Assembly (NCBI GenBank): GCA_027924585.1
Contig: BSBM01000592.1
Location: 1,054,001-1,118,000, forward strand
DNA length: 64,000 bases
Direction of reading: 5' to 3'
DNA from: Larix kaempferi
Lineage: Eukaryota > Streptophyta > Pinopsida > Pinales > Pinaceae
Within the stretch, counting starts at the first letter, position 1. Each line of letters starts with the position of its first letter. The translations under genes were made by a program, and so were the position numbers. Below the pieces are notes generated by a model that was not told the DNA's origin, ran no database searches, and worked only from the letters and a program-made list of their open reading frames with translations. This document shows positions 61,500-64,000 of this stretch, one piece after another.

Positions 61500-63765
61500 A
61501 ATTGGATATACACACATATATATATAATTAAAATTTAGTTAGTGTATGTTTATATATATAATCAAAATTTATTACACACACACACATGTGACACACAAGT
61601 TGTTTAATATATTGGGTGAAGTGACAAAGAATTATTATTAATGGGTGATTATTTTATAAAATATGTTAACTTAAATCAATGTTTCTCAAAGGGTTACACA
61701 CCAATTCAACTAGTGTTATGGAAGTGCACAAGTGAAATAATAGAGTTGACGCCCATCAAACAAAAAATATTTACTAAAACCTCAAATTGCCTTCCTCCAA
61801 TAGAAAGATCCTCTAAAATATGAGAGGGGATAATTGGTTCCACATAAACCTCCTCTAATTGGTGTTTTCATTGTAGTGGATAGCATAACCATATAATGTG
61901 TGACTAATCTATGTGACTTTATATTCGTATTCATTTTATAATGGCCTTTTGATCATATTTATTTATGAAATTACAATTTGTGTGTGTGTGTGTATGTGTG
62001 TGTTATTCACTACTATAATAGTCTTGTCATTTACTAGGAATTGGACTCAATGCCACTTTAAGCACCAATGTTCATCCTAAAAGCCATGACATTTATGGAT
62101 ACTAGGCTTAGAACCCTAAACATATAATATATGTATGGTATAGAAGTCAATAAATTGATATTTAGGACAAGGTCTCTATAACCTTTGGACCTTGTGTTTC
62201 CCATAGATATTAGTTTAGTTACACAAATTTTGTGATTGTTCTAAAATAAAGTACATTAGGAAACATATATCTACTAGGATATAAAACAATGAGTTGGTGA
62301 TCACGATGCCAAATCATCTTATAAGACACACACTGTTAATATTGCAATATTCATGTATCTATACATCAAGGATCATTACATAATTTTTTCATTACCATGC
62401 CATCATAGGACTATGAACATAACTTCCACTTTCTAAAAGAGACTCAAGAATCCTCCAAGTAAGCAATCCCAAAGACACAACTTAATATGGTTTCCTCTAA
62501 TCATATATATCTTACAAGAGACTGTAAGGCCTCTTGACCTTATTTCCTTAATAAATCGTCACAAATACACTAACTAATATGATAAATTTAATAAAACATC
62601 ACAATTACACTAACTAGTATGAGAAACATGTTTATAACCATGAAAATAACAATAATCAAATTATAACATGAATTCAAACATTACCATATTGAAAAGTACC
62701 TCTTCGAATGTTGAATTTGTACATGAATGTAGTAGAAGTCTTCATCCTCCTTCGATTCCCATAATGGAATTATACCTCCCTTCCAACTAGGAGCCTGGCC
62801 AGCTTCCTAGCTCCAAGAAATATTTTGGCTTCTTGGCCCTCTTTGACCGTGACTCTAAGAAAATAATGCACAATACCTCTAATATTTTGGTCCATGGAAA
62901 TATTTCTTCCAAGATTCTTCAAGTATTCTTCCAATTTACTTCAAACCATCCTTCCTCCCTAACCTACTTCCATCTTCCACATCCTATCCTTTCCTCTACT
63001 AGAATATTTTGGAACATCATTTATATTGACATAATCCCAAATAGAACTCATAAGCATAAGTGTTGATTACATCGACCAAGCTTACCCAGGAGTCAACTTC
63101 TAGTAATCATCATACACCTTGGGGAGGATGCCTTAGCACAACCCTCCCACAACTCCAAGTTTTAGAGGATAAACGGTGGGAAATGCCTCCACCCCCAGAT
63201 AGAACTAGTGTCAACACCCTATACTGAGCCATATTGTGCAATTATTTTTCTCACATCATTGAACAACCATTCTAGGAAAGCTATGCATCCTTTGCAAACC
63301 ACACTGACCCACAGATCATAGCAACATTTGAAATCATAAGAAAACATATAATACACATTACTTTCACAATGTCTACGACATCCAATTTATCTCATCACTA
63401 TAATAGTTTGGCTTTGCATAGCTCATCACCTTGTAGATTGATTGAACATTAAGCCATGTTCATGCAATTATAAAATAAATTGTGTACCTCAAACTATATG
63501 TTTATTTATACCATGCCTCACATCTATTATATATTTACAACATAATTTTGAGTTGGTATCCATGTACCAAATTTCCACTTCTTACTTTGCATGTTTAATG
63601 AACTTACACATTTATCATCTTCACAAACATACAACCTAAAAATAATATCCCACAATACATAAACATGTCCATATGTCCACATATCAAGTGTCATTAGTAT
63701 GGCTTGTCTAAATAGAAGGTAAGAGAAATAAACATTAGGACAAGTGATAATATAGGTCTAGCCAC
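61500..63765. other. Copy B of the non-coding region, nothing coding
   Basis: Duplicate of about 35865-38078, possibly part of a minus-strand Gypsy-type LTR. Includes a GT microsatellite near 61979-62002. Short shared frames reflect general similarity, not demonstrated coding. Confidence 0.45.
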
Positions 63766-64000
63766 CACTACTACATTTTTGGCCTTTAGGGGGGGTTGTA
63801 TTCCACCCCCAAAAGTGACCTATGGGGGTGGTTTTGGCTTTGGGGGCGGTTTTGTCAAAACCGCCCCTAAAGGCACCGATGTTAAAAGTTTTTCCCTTTA
63901 AGGGTGGTTTTTGACAAGATTGGAACCGCCCCCCCCCTTCTACGGAGGTGATTTGTGACCCCCCTCATAGAGGTCTACGGAGGCAATTTTAAACCCCCCT
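63766..64000. mobile_element. CACTA-like transposon end, cut by window end
   Basis: Starts CACTACTACATTTTTGG exactly where similarity to copy A stops. The following 230 bases are full of direct and inverted GGGGGCGGTTTTG / CAAAACCGCCCC-type motifs, as in subterminal repeats of plant CACTA (En/Spm) elements. Neither the transposase nor the other end is in the window. Confidence 0.6.

Larger units (their letters stand above)
57958..63765. repeat. Direct duplication, copy B (5.81 kb)
   Basis: Second copy of 32420-38078. It starts abruptly after the CT array and ends where the CACTA-like sequence begins. Copy B is longer mainly through a (TA)n expansion and an added (GATA)n at about 61360-61490. 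Confidence 0.92.

Noticed and set aside
61245-61513. Minus-strand frames encoding Ile-Tyr repeats
   Set aside because: Translation of the (TA)n and (GATA)n microsatellites.

Overview
The window is transposon-dense plant nuclear DNA. It is AT-rich, with nested LTR retrotransposons carrying canonical TG...CA ends and 5-bp target duplications, a plant-type LINE with an RNase H domain, an apparent DNA transposon end, and a few decayed plant gene fragments (SMG1-like, ABCG3-like). No intact host gene is visible. The nesting and the relic types suggest a land plant with a large genome; gymnosperm-like is my best guess, not a proof.

Layout. 1-654: partial copy of an unclassified repeat (R). 744-8006: full-length minus-strand LINE between 18-bp target duplications. 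8025-12050: mostly uncharacterised AT-rich sequence, with a 36-bp tandem repeat, a possible minus-strand Copia LTR edge and one small membrane-protein-like exon on the minus strand. 12077-13553: fuller copy of R. 13595-24486: complete but dead Copia element C1 (target duplication ACCCA), itself split by a 4.26-kb TG...CA insertion at 15694-19954 (target duplication TATCT) that looks like a solo LTR. 26375-27217: third R copy. 27220-27715 (minus): ABCG3-like pseudogene fragment. 27959-29459 (plus): SMG1-like pseudogene. 30846-31282: tRNA-like pol III head and a foldback element.

31500-38100: remnant of a second Copia (C2) split by a small LTR element T (31916-34435), followed by other repeat sequence. 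This block is duplicated in direct orientation at 57958-63765. Between the two copies lies a pyrimidine-rich array (38395-38535 plus 55961-57950). Into that array inserted E1 (38536-55960, plus strand), and into E1 inserted E2 (44335-53765, minus strand, target duplication TAAGG). E1 and E2 belong to one LTR family whose single 987-codon frame carries two zinc knuckles, a retropepsin and hydrophobic C-terminal segments. I see no reverse transcriptase or integrase in either copy. A CACTA-like end begins at 63766 and runs off the window.

How parts relate. The elements are fossils whose nesting gives a partial order of events: C2, then T into C2, then the tandem duplication; E1 into the CT array, then E2 into E1; C1, then the solo-LTR-like insertion. 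The E family is the most interesting item. It keeps one long frame open in two copies apart from one nonsense codon each, yet must rely on enzymes supplied by another element.
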